A stretch of 64,000 nucleotides of DNA from Paracoccus sediminilitoris. Lineage in GTDB: Bacteria; Pseudomonadota; Alphaproteobacteria; Rhodobacterales; Rhodobacteraceae. Every line of letters begins with the position of its first letter. Position 1 is the first letter of the stretch. The stretch lies in contig NZ_QJPK01000010.1 in the NCBI RefSeq assembly GCF_003259195.1, positions 84,016 through 148,015 of the forward strand, read 5' to 3'. A model generated the notes under the pieces. It was not told the DNA's origin. It did not search any database and saw nothing but the letters and a program-made list of their open reading frames with translations. Positions 35,426-45,837 of the stretch are shown here, piece by piece. Both the position numbers and the translations under genes were made by a program.

Positions 35426-36195
35426 CCGAGCCGCTTCTTTCCGCCCGCAACCTGGTCAAGCGCTATGGTCGCGTGACAGCCATGGACCATGCGGATTTCG
35501 ACCTCTATCCCGGCGAGATCCTGGCCGTGATCGGCGATAACGGCGCCGGCAAGTCCAGCCTGATCAAGGCCCTGTCGGGCGCCGTGCGTCCCGATGAGGG
35601 CGAGATCCGGCTGAACGGCAAGCCGATCAGCTTCGACAGCCCGCTGGATGCCCGCAAGGCCGGCATCGAGACGGTCTATCAGACGCTGGCGCTGTCACCT
35701 GCGCTGTCCATCTCGGACAACATGTTCATGGGCCGCGAGATCGTCCGCAAGGATTTCATGGGCAAGTATTTCGGCATGCTGGACAAGCCAGCCATGGATC
35801 AGTTCGCCCGCGAAAAACTGTCCGAGCTGGGGCTGATGACCATCCAGAACATCAGCCAGCCCGTCGAGACCCTGTCGGGCGGTCAGCGTCAGGGCGTGGC
35901 CGTGGCCCGTGCCGCCGCCTTCGGCAGCCGCGTCATCATCCTGGACGAGCCGACGGCGGCGCTTGGCGTCAAGGAAAGCCGTCGCGTGCTGGACCTGATC
36001 CAGGACGTCCGGTCGCGTGGCATCCCGATCGTCCTGATCAGCCACAACATGCCCCATGTCTTCGAGGTGGCCGACCGCATCCACATCCACCGTCTGGGCA
36101 AGCGCCTCTGCGTCATCAACCCCAAGGACCATTCGATGTCGGATGCCGTGGCCTACATGACCGGCGCCAAGGTCCCTGAGGAAGTGGCCGCCTGA
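35422..36195 (+). CDS. frcA: Sugar ABC transporter ATP-binding protein
   Basis: 257 aa, a single ATPase domain unlike the double-domain RbsA. Walker A GDNGAGKSS, signature LSGGQRQGVAVARA, Walker B VIILDEPTAALG and switch SHNMPHVFEVAD. FrcA of rhizobia is likewise a single-domain protein, which supports the fructose assignment. Translationally coupled to frcC and followed by a strong terminator. Confidence 0.93.
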   Translation: MTEPLLSARNLVKRYGRVTAMDHADFDLYPGEILAVIGDNGAGKSSLIKALSGAVRPDEGEIRLNGKPISFDSPLDARKAGIETVYQTLALSPALSISDNMFMGREIVRKDFMGKYFGMLDKPAMDQFAREKLSELGLMTIQNISQPVETLSGGQRQGVAVARAAAFGSRVIILDEPTAALGVKESRRVLDLIQDVRSRGIPIVLISHNMPHVFEVADRIHIHRLGKRLCVINPKDHSMSDAVAYMTGAKVPEEVAA

Positions 36196-36219
36196 AGCAA
36201 GGCGCAGAGACAAAACTGA

Positions 36220-36248
36220 AAAGGGCGGGACGAGATGTCCCGCCCTTT
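36220..36248. terminator. Bidirectional terminator after frcA
   Basis: Perfect 12-base stem AAAGGGCGGGAC / GTCCCGCCCTTT with loop GAGAT, placed between the convergent frcA and MFS genes. Confidence 0.85.
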
Positions 36249-36254
36249 GTTATG

Positions 36255-37475
36255 TCAGTCGCCCAATCGGCGGATCAGGATCCAGGCCAAGGCCGAACAG
36301 ATCAGCGTCGTGGTGATCGCGGGCATCGCCGTCCCGTCGTAAAGCAGGCCCACCGGCGCCGCGATCAGCACCGCCGAAAGCGTCGAGATCGCCGCCACGA
36401 TCGAGGCCGCCATCCCCGCAATATGGCCCATATGCTGCAGCGCCAAAGCGTTCAAGTTGCCGAAGGTGACGCCCGCCATAAAGAAGACGCTGGTCGCCCA
36501 GAAGAAGAAGACTGGGAATTGCAGCGATGCGGGGATCACGTCGGCCAGCATCAGCACCATCATCGTCCCCGACACGACGGTCTGCATGACATAGGCCCAT
36601 TTCGCCATCCGTCGCATCCCGAAGCGCATCACGAAACTGGCGTTCAGCACCGTGCCCGATCCCGACAGCAGCGCCATAAGCGCGAACCAGAGGTGGAAAT
36701 TCTCGCCCTTGTCATAGGTTTCGCCGAACAGCTGTTGCGCCGAGGAAAGCAGCCCGAACATCTGCCCGAAGCCCAGGGTCAGGATCACGGTGGCCAGCAT
36801 GACCTGGCGGTTCGACAGGACCTCGCGCGCGGCCGAGACCAGGGTGCCGATGCGCAGGGGGCGGCGTTCGGGCGGGGGCAGGGTCTCGGCCTGGCGGATG
36901 TTCAGCCAGCTGGCGCCGATCAGGGCGAAGACGATGAAGGCGATGAAGACCCCGTGCCAGTCCGACAGGCTGATGATGCCCGCACCCAGGGTCGGCGCGA
37001 TGGCCGGCACCGTGATGAAGATCATCATGACAAAGCTGGTGATGCGGGCCATCTCGCGGCCTTGGTACAGGTCGCGGACCAGCGCCAGGCCCACGATGCG
37101 CGGACCGGCCGCGCCGATGCCCTGGACAAAGCGGGCAAGCAGCAGCAGTTCCAGCGAATCTGCATAAAGCGCCGCGATGGTCGCCAGGATATAGATACCA
37201 AAGCCAAGTGTGATGGTCCGCTTGCGTCCAAGTGCATCCGACAGCGGACCTGCAAACAGCGTCCCCAACCCCATGCCCGCCACGAAGCTGGTCAGGATCA
37301 GCTGGGCGCGGTTGACATTGTCCGGGGTCAGGTCCGCCGCGATCCGGGGCAGGGCCGGCAGCATGGCGTCCATCGAGAAAGCGATGGTGGCAAAGAGAAA
37401 CGCCAGCATCGCAATGAATTCGGGCAGGGGCAGGCGACGCTGCTGCGTCGTGCCGGTCATGGTCGTGTCGGTCAT
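36255..37475 (-). CDS. Bcr/CflA-type MFS drug exporter (second copy)
   Basis: 406 aa, about 12 transmembrane segments. FAGPLSDALGRKRTITLG and ALVRDLYQGREMARITSFVMM are the family motifs; it is a distant paralogue of the protein at 11784. ATG 37475 with AGGTGA at good spacing is preferred over a GTG 9 bases earlier. Substrate unknown. Confidence 0.9.
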   Translation of the reverse strand: MTDTTMTGTTQQRRLPLPEFIAMLAFLFATIAFSMDAMLPALPRIAADLTPDNVNRAQLILTSFVAGMGLGTLFAGPLSDALGRKRTITLGFGIYILATIAALYADSLELLLLARFVQGIGAAGPRIVGLALVRDLYQGREMARITSFVMMIFITVPAIAPTLGAGIISLSDWHGVFIAFIVFALIGASWLNIRQAETLPPPERRPLRIGTLVSAAREVLSNRQVMLATVILTLGFGQMFGLLSSAQQLFGETYDKGENFHLWFALMALLSGSGTVLNASFVMRFGMRRMAKWAYVMQTVVSGTMMVLMLADVIPASLQFPVFFFWATSVFFMAGVTFGNLNALALQHMGHIAGMAASIVAAISTLSAVLIAAPVGLLYDGTAMPAITTTLICSALAWILIRRLGD

Positions 37476-37533
37476 GGGGATCACCTGTCGGTTCAGACCC
37501 GGCAGATAGACCCATTTTGCAGACTATGCAATA

Positions 37534-38160
37534 TTATTGAGGCTGCCGGCCGGTCAATTCATCGATGACCCCTTCCCACAGCGCTGCAGGTTGGGCGCCG
37601 CTGACCGCATGTGTGTCGGCGACGATGAAGGTCGGGACCGAATTGATGCCGCGCTGTCGGGCATGAGCTTCGCGGCTGGCGACCTCGTCACGATCCGCGT
37701 CGCCGGCCAGCAGCCGCGCCGTCGTCGCGATGTCCATGCCCGCGGCGGCGGCGATGCGGGTCAGGGTTTCATGGTCGCCGATATCGGCGGCCTCCAGCCA
37801 ATGGGCGCGCAGAAGGCCGGTCATCACCGCATCCTGAAAGCCCTCGAGGCCCGCCCAATGCATCAGGCGGTGGGCGTCAGTGGTGTCTGGTTCGCGTGGG
37901 GACGGGTTCAGCGTCACGCCCAGATCGGCGGCGCGTTTGGCGACGGCCTCTTCGGCGGCCTGCGCGTCTTCGCCCAGCTTGGCGGTCAGGTATTCGGCGC
38001 GGTCCATGCCCTGGGGCGGCATCTGCGGGTTCAGGCGAAAGGGGTGCCAGGTGATCGCGAAGGGATGGTCGGGGCGGTTGACCAGCGCGGCATCCAGTTC
38101 CAGCTTGCCGATCAGGCACCAGGGGCAGACGGGGTCGGCGAAGATATCAAGGCGGGTCAT
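37534..38160 (-). CDS. DsbA/FrnE-like thioredoxin-fold oxidoreductase
   Basis: 208 aa, cytosolic (no signal peptide). Starts MTRLDIFADPVCPWCLIGK with the CPWC redox pair at Cys12 and Cys15, typical of FrnE/2-hydroxychromene-2-carboxylate isomerase-like proteins. The C-terminal GINSVPTFIV holds the cis-Pro region. Its start overlaps the end of a decayed acyl-CoA ligase by 4 bases, so it was once in an operon with it. Confidence 0.88.
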   Translation of the reverse strand: MTRLDIFADPVCPWCLIGKLELDAALVNRPDHPFAITWHPFRLNPQMPPQGMDRAEYLTAKLGEDAQAAEEAVAKRAADLGVTLNPSPREPDTTDAHRLMHWAGLEGFQDAVMTGLLRAHWLEAADIGDHETLTRIAAAAGMDIATTARLLAGDADRDEVASREAHARQRGINSVPTFIVADTHAVSGAQPAALWEGVIDELTGRQPQ

Positions 38161-39198
38161 GATCGGTCCTTGCAGTAAGCCTTGCGCAGGGCGCGGCGGT
38201 TGATCTTGCCGGTGGGCGTGCGGGGCAGGTCCGGCAGTTCGATGAAATTGCGGGGCTGCTTGTAGCGTGCCAACCCTTTGGCGGCCAGAGCCTGCAATTC
38301 ACCGGCCGTGGCCGTCCAGAAGGCCACGTGACGGATGCGCGCATGGCTTCGTGCAGGTCCGTCCCGATGCGGGCCTGCCACGCGCGGCGCAATGTGGGAT
38401 CAAGCCGTTCCCCCGCCGCCAATCCATGGCGCAAGTTTGCGATAAGCTGCCAAGACGCACGCAGCAGACGGCGAAAGACGCCCGGCGCCGCCGCCAGCAG
38501 GGCCGCGCCGTGGCGCAAGGCGAGTTGCGGGATCTGTTCGATCGCGGTGCCTTGGGCCGGGATGATCGCCGTCGCGCCCACCGTCCACGGGTCCAGCAGG
38601 CTCGTCCCAAGGGTGAACCTCCAGTTGAAGGCCCCGGCATGCAGCATTCGGTCCGTGGGGTTCAGGTCGTACCAGCCCTGGAACATCATGCGTCGGGCCG
38701 AGATGCGCGATGGTATGCATCACGGCGCGCGGCCGGCCCGAACAGTCCGAGGTGAAGATGATATAGGCCAGCCGGTCCGGATCACCCTGCACGAAATCGG
38801 CGGGTGGCAGGTCGGCCATGGCGGTCAGCTTCGCCTCGGACAAGACGGGCGCAGGGTGGTCGGGAAGGGCGATCTCGGGACCGGCCATCGCAGGGCCGAT
38901 CTGCGCGGCCATGCGGGTGATTTCGGGACCGCTCAGCTGGGCCGATGTCGGCACCGCGACGATGCCCGCCGCGATCGCCCCTAGATAGGCGATGGGAAAG
39001 GACGGCCGATTCCCAGCCGCATCAGCAGCCGGTCGTCGGGACGCAAACCCGCCGTTGCAATCCGGTGGCCGTGCCGCGGACCGCTTGCGACAAGCGCGAA
39101 AACGACCAGTGATCAGCGTCCGACAGGCCCACAACCGAAAGGGCCGGTTTGTCGGGCGCGGTTTGGGCCGCAGTCAGAACATGTTCGGCAAGGTTCAT
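38157..39198 (-). pseudogene. Decayed acyl-CoA synthetase (AMP-binding) gene
   Basis: Recognisable pieces of an acyl-CoA ligase are scattered over different frames. Starting at ATG 39198: MNLAEHVLTAAQTAPDKPAL; in another frame LRPDDRLLMRLG then PIAYLGAIAAGIVAVPTSA and YIIFTSDCSGRPRAVMHT (AMP-binding loop); then MMFQGWYDLNPTDRMLHAGA in a third; and finally the C-terminal GLARYKQPRNFIEL and PRTPTGKINRRALRKAY. At least three frameshifts, and a total of about 1,040 bases against the usual 1,500 or more, so internal deletion is likely too. Cannot make an active enzyme. Confidence 0.85.
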
Positions 39199-39234
39199 GG
39201 CAGGGCGTTCCGCAAGGATCGGAAGACCTTTCAG

Positions 39235-39266
39235 CCAAAGAAAAACGGCCCGCGCAAACGGGCCGT
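39235..39266 (-). terminator. Rho-independent terminator of the cold-shock gene
   Basis: Minus strand: ACGGCCCG, loop TTTGCG, CGGGCCGT, then TTTTCTTT. Starts 22 bases after the stop. Confidence 0.88.
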
Positions 39267-39288
39267 CAGGACACGCCGAAAGCGCGTC

Positions 39289-39495
39289 TTAGAGCAGTTG
39301 CAGATCGCTGGCCGATGCACGGCCATCACGGCCCGACTGCAATTCGTAGCTGATCTTCTGGTTGTCCTGCAGACCCGTCAGTCCGGCGCGTTCCACGGCC
39401 GAAATATGGACGAAGACATCCTTGTCGCCATCATCGGGTGCAATAAAGCCAAAGCCCTTGGTGGCGTTGAACCACTTTACCGTTCCGGTCGCCAT
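39289..39495 (-). CDS. Cold-shock-domain protein
   Basis: 68 aa, one cold-shock domain that binds single-stranded RNA/DNA. RNP1 KGFGFIAP and RNP2 VFVHISAV are intact after the MATGTVKWFN start. SD AAGGAGAG lies upstream. About 200 bases separate its start from thrS, room for the long 5' leader usual for csp genes. Confidence 0.95.
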   Translation of the reverse strand: MATGTVKWFNATKGFGFIAPDDGDKDVFVHISAVERAGLTGLQDNQKISYELQSGRDGRASASDLQLL

Positions 39496-39700
39496 AACCG
39501 TTCTCTCCTTCAAGTCATCCCGGCGCAGGGATTGCGCCAGGCCGTGCAGCCCGCTTTCGGTCTTCCGGCTGCCCGTAAAGGGAGCGGTAGAAAGTCTTTG
39601 CTCACGCAAATGAAAGGATGAACGAATCGTGTTAAAACGCAAGCCTGTTTTACGCGCAGGCCGGCGCCCGCGCGTGAAGCTTGTGTGACGGCACGTCGAT

Positions 39701-41647
39701 TCAGCGCAGGTCCGGGGCGGTCGCCTCGGCGGTCAGCATGTCGATGGCCTCGGACAGGGCCAGGGTGCGGCTGCCTTGTGCATCCAGGCGGCGCAAGGAC
39801 ACGGTGCGGTCCTCGACCTCCTTCATGCCGATGGCCATGATCGCGGGGACCTTGGCCACGGAATGTTCGCGGACCTTGTAGTTGATCTTTTCGTTGCGGG
39901 TGTCGGCCTCGGCGCGGATGCCGGCCGCGCGCAGTGCGACGACGACCTCGTGGACGTAATCGTCGGCATCCGACACGATCGAAGCGACCACGACCTGGCG
40001 CGGGGCCAGCCACAGCGGCAGCTTGCCCGCATGGCTTTCAATCAGGATGCCGATGAACCGCTCGAAACTGCCCAGCACGGCGCGGTGCAGCATGATGGGA
40101 CGGTGCTTGTGACCGTCGGCGCCGACATATTCCGCGTCCAGCCGTTCCGGCAGGTTCGGGTCCACCTGCAGCGTGCCGCATTGCCAGTCGCGCCCGATCG
40201 CGTCGGTCAGCACGAATTCCAGCTTGGGACCATAGAAGGCGCCTTCGCCCGGGAAGATGGTGTAGTCATAGCCCGCCGCTTGGCAGGCATTGCCCAAGGC
40301 CGACTCGACCCGATCCCAGCTTTCGTCCGACCCGATGCGCTTTTCGGGGCGCGTCGACAGCTTGATCCGCCAGCCGGTAAAGCCCAGATCGGCATAGATG
40401 CCCGCCAGGAAATCGATGAATTTCTTGGTCTCGACCTCGATCTGGTCTTCGGTGCAGAAGATATGCGCGTCGTCCTGGGTAAAGCCGCGGACCCGCATGA
40501 TGCCGTGCAGCGCCCCCGAGGGTTCATAGCGGTTGCACGAGCCGAACTCGGCCATGCGCAGCGGCAGGTCGCGATAGGATTTCAGGCCGTGGTTGAAGAT
40601 CTGCACGTGGCAGGGGCAGTTCATCGGCTTCAACGCGTTGATGGTCTTGGTCTTGGCATGTTCCTCGTCGACCTCGACGATGAACATGTTGTCCTGATAG
40701 TTTTCCCAATGGCCGGATTCCTCCCACAGCTTGCGGCTGACGACCTGCGGGGTGTTGACCTCGACATAGCCGTCGGCGCGCTGCTTGCGGCGCATGTAAT
40801 CCTGCAGCGTGGTATAGATGTTCCAGCCGTTCGGATGCCAGAAGATCTGGCCCGGCGCCTCCTCCTGCATGTGGAACAGGTCCATCTCGCGGCCCAGCTT
40901 GCGGTGGTCGCGCTTGGCGGCTTCCTCCAGCATGGTCATATGCGCCTTGAGGTCGTCGCGGTTGCGGAAGGCCACGCCATAGATGCGCTGCAGCTGCGGG
41001 CGCGTCGCATCGCCCAGCCAATAGGCCCCGGCGATATGGGTCAGCTTGAAGGCGTCCGCGGGCAGTTGGCCGGTGTTCTGCAAATGCGGGCCGCGGCACA
41101 GGTCCTGCCAGTCGCCGTGCCAGTACATCCGCAGGTCCTCGTCCCCTGGGATGCGGTCTATCAGCTCCAGCTTGAAGGGTTCGTTCGCGGCCTTGTAATG
41201 GGCGATGGCGCGGTCGCGGTCCCAGACCTCGGTGCGGACGGGGTCGCGGGCGCCGATGATCTTCTTCATCTCGGCTTCGATCACCGCCAGATCTTCGGGG
41301 GTGAAGGGCTCGGCGCGGTCGAAATCATAGAACCAGCCGTGATCGCGGACCGGGCCGATGGTGACCTTGACGTCGGGCCAGATCGACTGGACGGCGCGGG
41401 CCATGACATGGGCGAAATCGTGGCGGATCAGTTCCAGCGCCTGATCCTCGTCCTTCATCGAATGGATGGCGATCTGACCGCTGGAAGTGATGGGCCATGC
41501 CAGGTCGATGTGGCGACCGTCCAGGCTGGCGCTGATGGCGCGCTTGGCCAGGCTGGGGGCGATGCTCTCGGCCACTTCGGCGGCGGTGACGCCGGCATCG
41601 TAGTCGCGCGAATTGCCATCGGGGAAGGTGAGGGAAATCTGGGACAT
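39701..41647 (-). CDS. thrS: Threonine-tRNA ligase
   Basis: 648 aa. Charges tRNA-Thr. N-terminal TGS domain (1-60), editing domain with [12 protein letters not shown] and the Cys/His zinc site, catalytic class II core ([12 protein letters not shown] motif 1-2 region, [19 protein letters not shown]) and the C-terminal anticodon-binding domain. Start ATG 41647 with GAGGAGG upstream. Full length with no visible defect. Confidence 0.97.
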   Translation of the reverse strand: MSQISLTFPDGNSRDYDAGVTAAEVAESIAPSLAKRAISASLDGRHIDLAWPITSSGQIAIHSMKDEDQALELIRHDFAHVMARAVQSIWPDVKVTIGPVRDHGWFYDFDRAEPFTPEDLAVIEAEMKKIIGARDPVRTEVWDRDRAIAHYKAANEPFKLELIDRIPGDEDLRMYWHGDWQDLCRGPHLQNTGQLPADAFKLTHIAGAYWLGDATRPQLQRIYGVAFRNRDDLKAHMTMLEEAAKRDHRKLGREMDLFHMQEEAPGQIFWHPNGWNIYTTLQDYMRRKQRADGYVEVNTPQVVSRKLWEESGHWENYQDNMFIVEVDEEHAKTKTINALKPMNCPCHVQIFNHGLKSYRDLPLRMAEFGSCNRYEPSGALHGIMRVRGFTQDDAHIFCTEDQIEVETKKFIDFLAGIYADLGFTGWRIKLSTRPEKRIGSDESWDRVESALGNACQAAGYDYTIFPGEGAFYGPKLEFVLTDAIGRDWQCGTLQVDPNLPERLDAEYVGADGHKHRPIMLHRAVLGSFERFIGILIESHAGKLPLWLAPRQVVVASIVSDADDYVHEVVVALRAAGIRAEADTRNEKINYKVREHSVAKVPAIMAIGMKEVEDRTVSLRRLDAQGSRTLALSEAIDMLTAEATAPDLR

Positions 41648-41768
41648 AGGTCCTCCTCGTCGGTTTGGCGCCCACGGAACGCCCGGTTGCGGGTTATGGT
41701 CGGCGGCAGGAATGGACCCCCGCGCAAAAACTGTCAAGATAAGTGGTCGCAGCAATCAGGATGACCCG

Positions 41769-43049
41769 ATGAAAGACATAGAGGAACAGCTGTTCGAGGC
41801 CTTGGTCGATGACCCCGAACCCGATGGCGGGCTGGATGGCGACCAGAAACAGGCCGAGCCGCGCAATTTCCTGCGCCATGTCGCGGCGCTGTCGGGGTCC
41901 AAGCTGGGCGATGGGCTGGTCGATGCCAAGCTGGTGCTCTCCTGGCTGCTGACGCATCTGGGTGCGGGGTCGGTCTTCATCGGCCTTCTGGTCCCGGTGC
42001 GCGAGGCGGGGTCCCTGCTGCCGCAGCTGTTCACCGCAGGTGCCATCGGCGCGCTGCCGCGCCGCAAATGGGTCTGGGCGGTGGGCAGCATCGTGCAGGG
42101 GCTGGCCGCGCTTGGGATCGCCTTGGCGGCGATGGTGATGCAGGGGGCGGCGGCGGGGCTTGCCATTGTCGGGCTGCTGGCAGTGCTGGCGCTGGCACGG
42201 TCGGCCTGTTCGGCCAGCTACAAGGACGTGCTGGGCAAGACGGTGGGCAAGTCGCGGCGCGGATCGGCCACCGGGCTTGCCAGCAGCATCGGGGCGGCAG
42301 GCGTCATCATCTTTGCCTTGCTGCTGCTCTGGGGGCCGGTGGACCGGGCGCCGCTGGTCATCGGGGCGATCCTGCTGGCAGGGGCGGCCTGGATAATGGG
42401 CGGCGCGGCGTTCGCCACGCTGGACGAAAGGCCCCAACCGCGCGAGGACATGCTGAGTCTGCGGCAATCGCTGGCCCAGCTGTCGCTGCTGCGGCGTGAC
42501 GGACAGCTGGCGCGTTTCGTGCTGGCGCGGTCGCTGCTGGTCGGGACGGCCCTTGCGCCGCCCTATCTGCTGGTGCTGGCGGCGGGTCAGGATGCGGATG
42601 ACCGTCAGCTGGGCCTGCTGGTGCTGGCATCGGCGCTGGCATCGCTGCTGTCCTCCTGGGTCTGGGGACGGATGTCGGACCGTTCGGCGCGCCGGGTGCT
42701 GATCTGGTCGGGGACGGCGGCCTCGGTCGCCTTGGCAATGGCCATCGGGCTGAGGGTCGCGGGACTGGCGGGGTATGCCGCAGCGATCGCGGTGGTTTTG
42801 TTCGGGCTGATGATCGCCTATCACGGTGTCAGGCAGGGGCGGTCGACCTATCTGGTGGACATGGCGCCCGATGATCAGCGGGCGGCCTATACCGCCGTGT
42901 CGAACCTGGTCGTCGGCGTGGTGATTCTGGTGGCAGGCGCGGCATCGGCGGCGCTGGCGGCCTTGGGCGCCCCTTGGGTCATCGCGGTCTTTGCCGTGGC
43001 ATCCGTTGCCGGGGCATGGGTCGCCTATGGATTGGACGAGGTTGGATGA
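41769..43049 (+). CDS. MFS-type membrane transporter
   Basis: 426 aa with about 10-12 helices after a 50-residue acidic N-terminus (MKDIEEQLFEALVDDPEPDG). LVDAKLVLSWLLTHLGAGSVF and WGRMSDRSARRVLIWSGTAA show an MFS pattern. Substrate not recognisable. The TGATG junction couples it to the hydrolase gene; divergent from thrS by 121 bases. Confidence 0.8.
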   Translation: MKDIEEQLFEALVDDPEPDGGLDGDQKQAEPRNFLRHVAALSGSKLGDGLVDAKLVLSWLLTHLGAGSVFIGLLVPVREAGSLLPQLFTAGAIGALPRRKWVWAVGSIVQGLAALGIALAAMVMQGAAAGLAIVGLLAVLALARSACSASYKDVLGKTVGKSRRGSATGLASSIGAAGVIIFALLLLWGPVDRAPLVIGAILLAGAAWIMGGAAFATLDERPQPREDMLSLRQSLAQLSLLRRDGQLARFVLARSLLVGTALAPPYLLVLAAGQDADDRQLGLLVLASALASLLSSWVWGRMSDRSARRVLIWSGTAASVALAMAIGLRVAGLAGYAAAIAVVLFGLMIAYHGVRQGRSTYLVDMAPDDQRAAYTAVSNLVVGVVILVAGAASAALAALGAPWVIAVFAVASVAGAWVAYGLDEVG

Positions 43050-43789
43050 TGAATGACTATCTGGATACGCCTTCGGGGCGGCGCATCGCCTATCGGCGGA
43101 CCAAGGGGCAGGGGCCCGGCATCGTGTTCTTGGGCGGATTCAAATCCGACATGACCGGCACCAAGGCCGTGCATCTGGAGGAATGGGCCCGCGCGCAGGG
43201 CCGCGCCTTCCTGCGTTTCGATTACTCCGGTCATGGTGACAGCAGCGAAGCCTTCGAGGACGGCTGCATCGGCGATTGGGCCGAGGACGCGTTTCATGCG
43301 ATCACTTCCCTGACCGAAGGGCCACAAGTGCTGGTCGGGTCATCGATGGGTGGCTGGATCAGCCTGCTGGTGGCGCGCCGCATGCCTGAACGCGTGGCGG
43401 GTCTGGTGACCATCGCCGCCGCTCCCGATTTTACCGAACGCGGCTTCTGGCCCGGCTTTTCCGACGATCAGCGTGCAACCCTGATGCGCGATGGCAGACT
43501 GGAACTGCCAAGCGATTATGCCGACCAGCCCTATATCATCACCCGCCGCCTGATCGAGGATGGGCGTCATCAACAGGTCATGAACCAGCCCTTGGACCTG
43601 CCATTCCCCGTCCGCCTGCTGCAGGGGACCGCCGACACGGATGTGCCGATGCAATGGGCGCTGGACCTGATGGCGCATGCCGCGTCGCCAGACCTGCGGC
43701 TGACAATGGTCAAGGGCGCCGATCATCGCTTCTCGACGCCCGAATGTCTGGATCTGGTGACCGGCACGATCGTGGATCTGCCGGTCTGA
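43049..43789 (+). CDS. Alpha/beta hydrolase (ABHD10-like)
   Basis: 246 aa. Nucleophile elbow GSSMGGWISLL, acid TADTDVPMQWA and His in GADHRFS; FLGGFKSDMTGTKA near the N-terminus recalls ABHD10 thioesterases (S-depalmitoylase/acyl-glucuronide hydrolase). ATG 43049 overlaps the MFS stop by one base; an ATG three bases earlier is possible. Serine hydrolase of unknown natural substrate. Confidence 0.85.
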   Translation: MNDYLDTPSGRRIAYRRTKGQGPGIVFLGGFKSDMTGTKAVHLEEWARAQGRAFLRFDYSGHGDSSEAFEDGCIGDWAEDAFHAITSLTEGPQVLVGSSMGGWISLLVARRMPERVAGLVTIAAAPDFTERGFWPGFSDDQRATLMRDGRLELPSDYADQPYIITRRLIEDGRHQQVMNQPLDLPFPVRLLQGTADTDVPMQWALDLMAHAASPDLRLTMVKGADHRFSTPECLDLVTGTIVDLPV

Positions 43790-43795
43790 TGGCCC

Positions 43796-44278
43796 CTACA
43801 ACGGCAGGGTGTAATGTTCGCCCATGTCGGGCTTGTCGCCGGTTACCTTGGACTTGGCGATCTGGAACAGAAAGCTGACGCTGCCGCCGGTGGCCCAGAC
43901 TTCGGCCTCGGACAGGGTCATGCGCATCAGCTGGACGTCGGGATCGTCTTTGCCGCCCTCGAACCAGCTGGAGGCGACGGCATTCCAGATCTCGTCCAGT
44001 TTGGCGCGGTCATCGGACAGCGACAGGCTGCCATGGATGCGAGTGTAAAGACCTTCGCCAGCATCGGTGACCACGTGGATGGCATCCTTGGGACCACCAA
44101 CCAAGGTTTCGGCAAGGTCGGTGCCCTTGGCGCCGATGAACCACAGCGTGGACTGGTCGCGGTCGGCGTAATGCGACATGGGCACCAGCCGAGGGTCCTC
44201 GGTGGTGCCCAGCATGCCTGCATTCACGTCATCCAGACGGTTCCAGAACTGGTCGGCGCGCTTGTCGTGATCGGTCAT
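43796..44278 (-). CDS. Pyridoxamine 5'-phosphate oxidase-like flavin-binding protein
   Basis: 160 aa, split-barrel fold typical of general stress protein 26 type. FWNRLDDVNAGMLGTTEDPRLVPMS is the N-terminal signature; LYTRIHGSLSLSDDRAKLDEIW and SWFEGGKDDPDVQLM follow the family pattern. Probably binds FMN or F420-like cofactor and is not a true PdxH. ATG 44278 with AAGGGG at 8 bases. Confidence 0.85.
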   Translation of the reverse strand: MTDHDKRADQFWNRLDDVNAGMLGTTEDPRLVPMSHYADRDQSTLWFIGAKGTDLAETLVGGPKDAIHVVTDAGEGLYTRIHGSLSLSDDRAKLDEIWNAVASSWFEGGKDDPDVQLMRMTLSEAEVWATGGSVSFLFQIAKSKVTGDKPDMGEHYTLPL

Positions 44279-44353
44279 CTGCATTCCCCTTGGGCCGCGC
44301 CATGCGGCCGTTCGGGACTATAACGATGCCGCGAAGCGCGGGTTCCGATGCCC

Positions 44354-45700
44354 TCAGACGGCCATCTTGCCGTTGTCCATCGTGTCGACGGCACCGCAAT
44401 CGGGGTTCTTGGCGCCTTCCCTGCGGCGGCGTTTCGGCTTGATCGAATCCGGCAGGGCCGCATTGTCGTCGATGAAGTCCAGAACCAGCGGACGGATGTT
44501 CAGCCGCCAGGATTTGCCAGCAAAGATGCCGTAATGGCCTGCGCCCGGTTCCAGATGCTGGACCTTCTTTTCGGCGGGAACGCCGCTGCACAGATCCAGC
44601 GCGGCCACGCATTGGCCGGGGGCCGAGATGTCGTCATTGCCGCCTTCGACGGTCATGACGGCCACGTCTGTGATTTTGCTGATGTCGACTGGGGTTCCGT
44701 TCACGGTAAAGCGGTTCTGGGCGATTTCCAGGTTCTTGAAGATGCGTTCGACCGTCGACAGATAGAATTCCGCCGTCATATCCATCACGGCTAAATATTC
44801 ATCATAGAACTTGTTGTGCTTGTCGGCGTCCGATGCGGTGCCGCGTGCCTCGGCGAAGATCTGGTTGATGAAGGCGCGGCTGTGAGATTCCGCGTTCATC
44901 GCGATGAAGCTGCCCAGCTGTGCCAGACCCGGATAGACCATCCGGCCCGCGCCGCGATACTTGAAGCCCACCGACTGGATGACCAGATGCTCCAGCTCGC
45001 CCATGGTGATGCGGTTGCCGAAATCAGTCACCTCGGTCGCGGCGGCGTCGGGATCGACCGGGCCGCCGATGAGGGTCAGCGTGCGGGGCTGGGCATTGGG
45101 GTCTTCGGCGGCCAGGATCGCGGTTGCGGCCAAGGCCAGCGGTGCGGGTTGGCAAACGGCGATGACATTGGTGTCGGGACCCAGATGCCGGATGAAATCG
45201 ACCAGATAGCTGGTGTAATCCTCGATGTCGAACTTGCCTTCGCTGACGGGAATGTCGCGGGCATTGTGCCAATCGGTGACGTAGACCTCGCAATCGGGCA
45301 GAAGCGAGATGACGGTGGACCGCATCAGCGTCGCGTAATGGCCCGACATGGGCGCGACCAGCAGCACCTTGCGCGGCATCGGTTCGCGGCGCGCCACGCG
45401 GAAATGGATCAGGTCGCCGAAGGGCTTGCGCAGTTCGGGTTCGACATAGACGATGTGGTCCTGACCTTCTTCGCCGACGATGCTGGGGATTTCCCAATCG
45501 GGCTTCAAGACCATGCGGCCAAAGCTGCGTTCCGTGACGCGGCCCCAGGCGCTGAGCACACGGAAGGCCGGGTTCGGCACCAGCGCGAAGGCGGGATAGG
45601 ATCCCATGGCGCGCGCCGTGGCGCCCAGCCATTCATTCGTGTTTCTGATCGTTTCCATCGCGTCATAGGACACGATGCCCTTGAGACCCTTGACCGGCAT
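44354..45700 (-). CDS. phaZ: Intracellular PHB depolymerase
   Basis: 448 aa. Mobilises stored polyhydroxybutyrate. Related to PhaC by fold; nucleophile Cys in NVIAVCQPAPLALAATAI, then ITDVAVMTVEGGNDD and PGAGHYGIFAG near the C-terminus with the catalytic His. YDAMETIRNTNEWLGATARAM is the family start. Three in-frame ATGs are possible (45730, 45712 and 45700); I chose the one that puts MPVKGLKGIVSYD at the N-terminus. Divergent from phaC, forming the PHB cluster. Confidence 0.92.
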   Translation of the reverse strand: MPVKGLKGIVSYDAMETIRNTNEWLGATARAMGSYPAFALVPNPAFRVLSAWGRVTERSFGRMVLKPDWEIPSIVGEEGQDHIVYVEPELRKPFGDLIHFRVARREPMPRKVLLVAPMSGHYATLMRSTVISLLPDCEVYVTDWHNARDIPVSEGKFDIEDYTSYLVDFIRHLGPDTNVIAVCQPAPLALAATAILAAEDPNAQPRTLTLIGGPVDPDAAATEVTDFGNRITMGELEHLVIQSVGFKYRGAGRMVYPGLAQLGSFIAMNAESHSRAFINQIFAEARGTASDADKHNKFYDEYLAVMDMTAEFYLSTVERIFKNLEIAQNRFTVNGTPVDISKITDVAVMTVEGGNDDISAPGQCVAALDLCSGVPAEKKVQHLEPGAGHYGIFAGKSWRLNIRPLVLDFIDDNAALPDSIKPKRRRREGAKNPDCGAVDTMDNGKMAV

Positions 45701-45837
45701 GTCATCCACCATTTTGCTGCGCTGCGGCATCAGTTTCTTCGCGGTAGAGGCGTGCCGAATTTTCGGTCACAAGCCGGGTTTACGCCTTGCCTGCCCTGCG
45801 CGTATCATTCCAATATTATTAGGGGGGAATGTTTCAT

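Noticed and set aside
45713..45730. TGC-rich stretch before phaZ as a second PhaR operator
   Set aside because: Suggestive but imperfect, and it may be inside the phaZ coding region if an upstream start is used.
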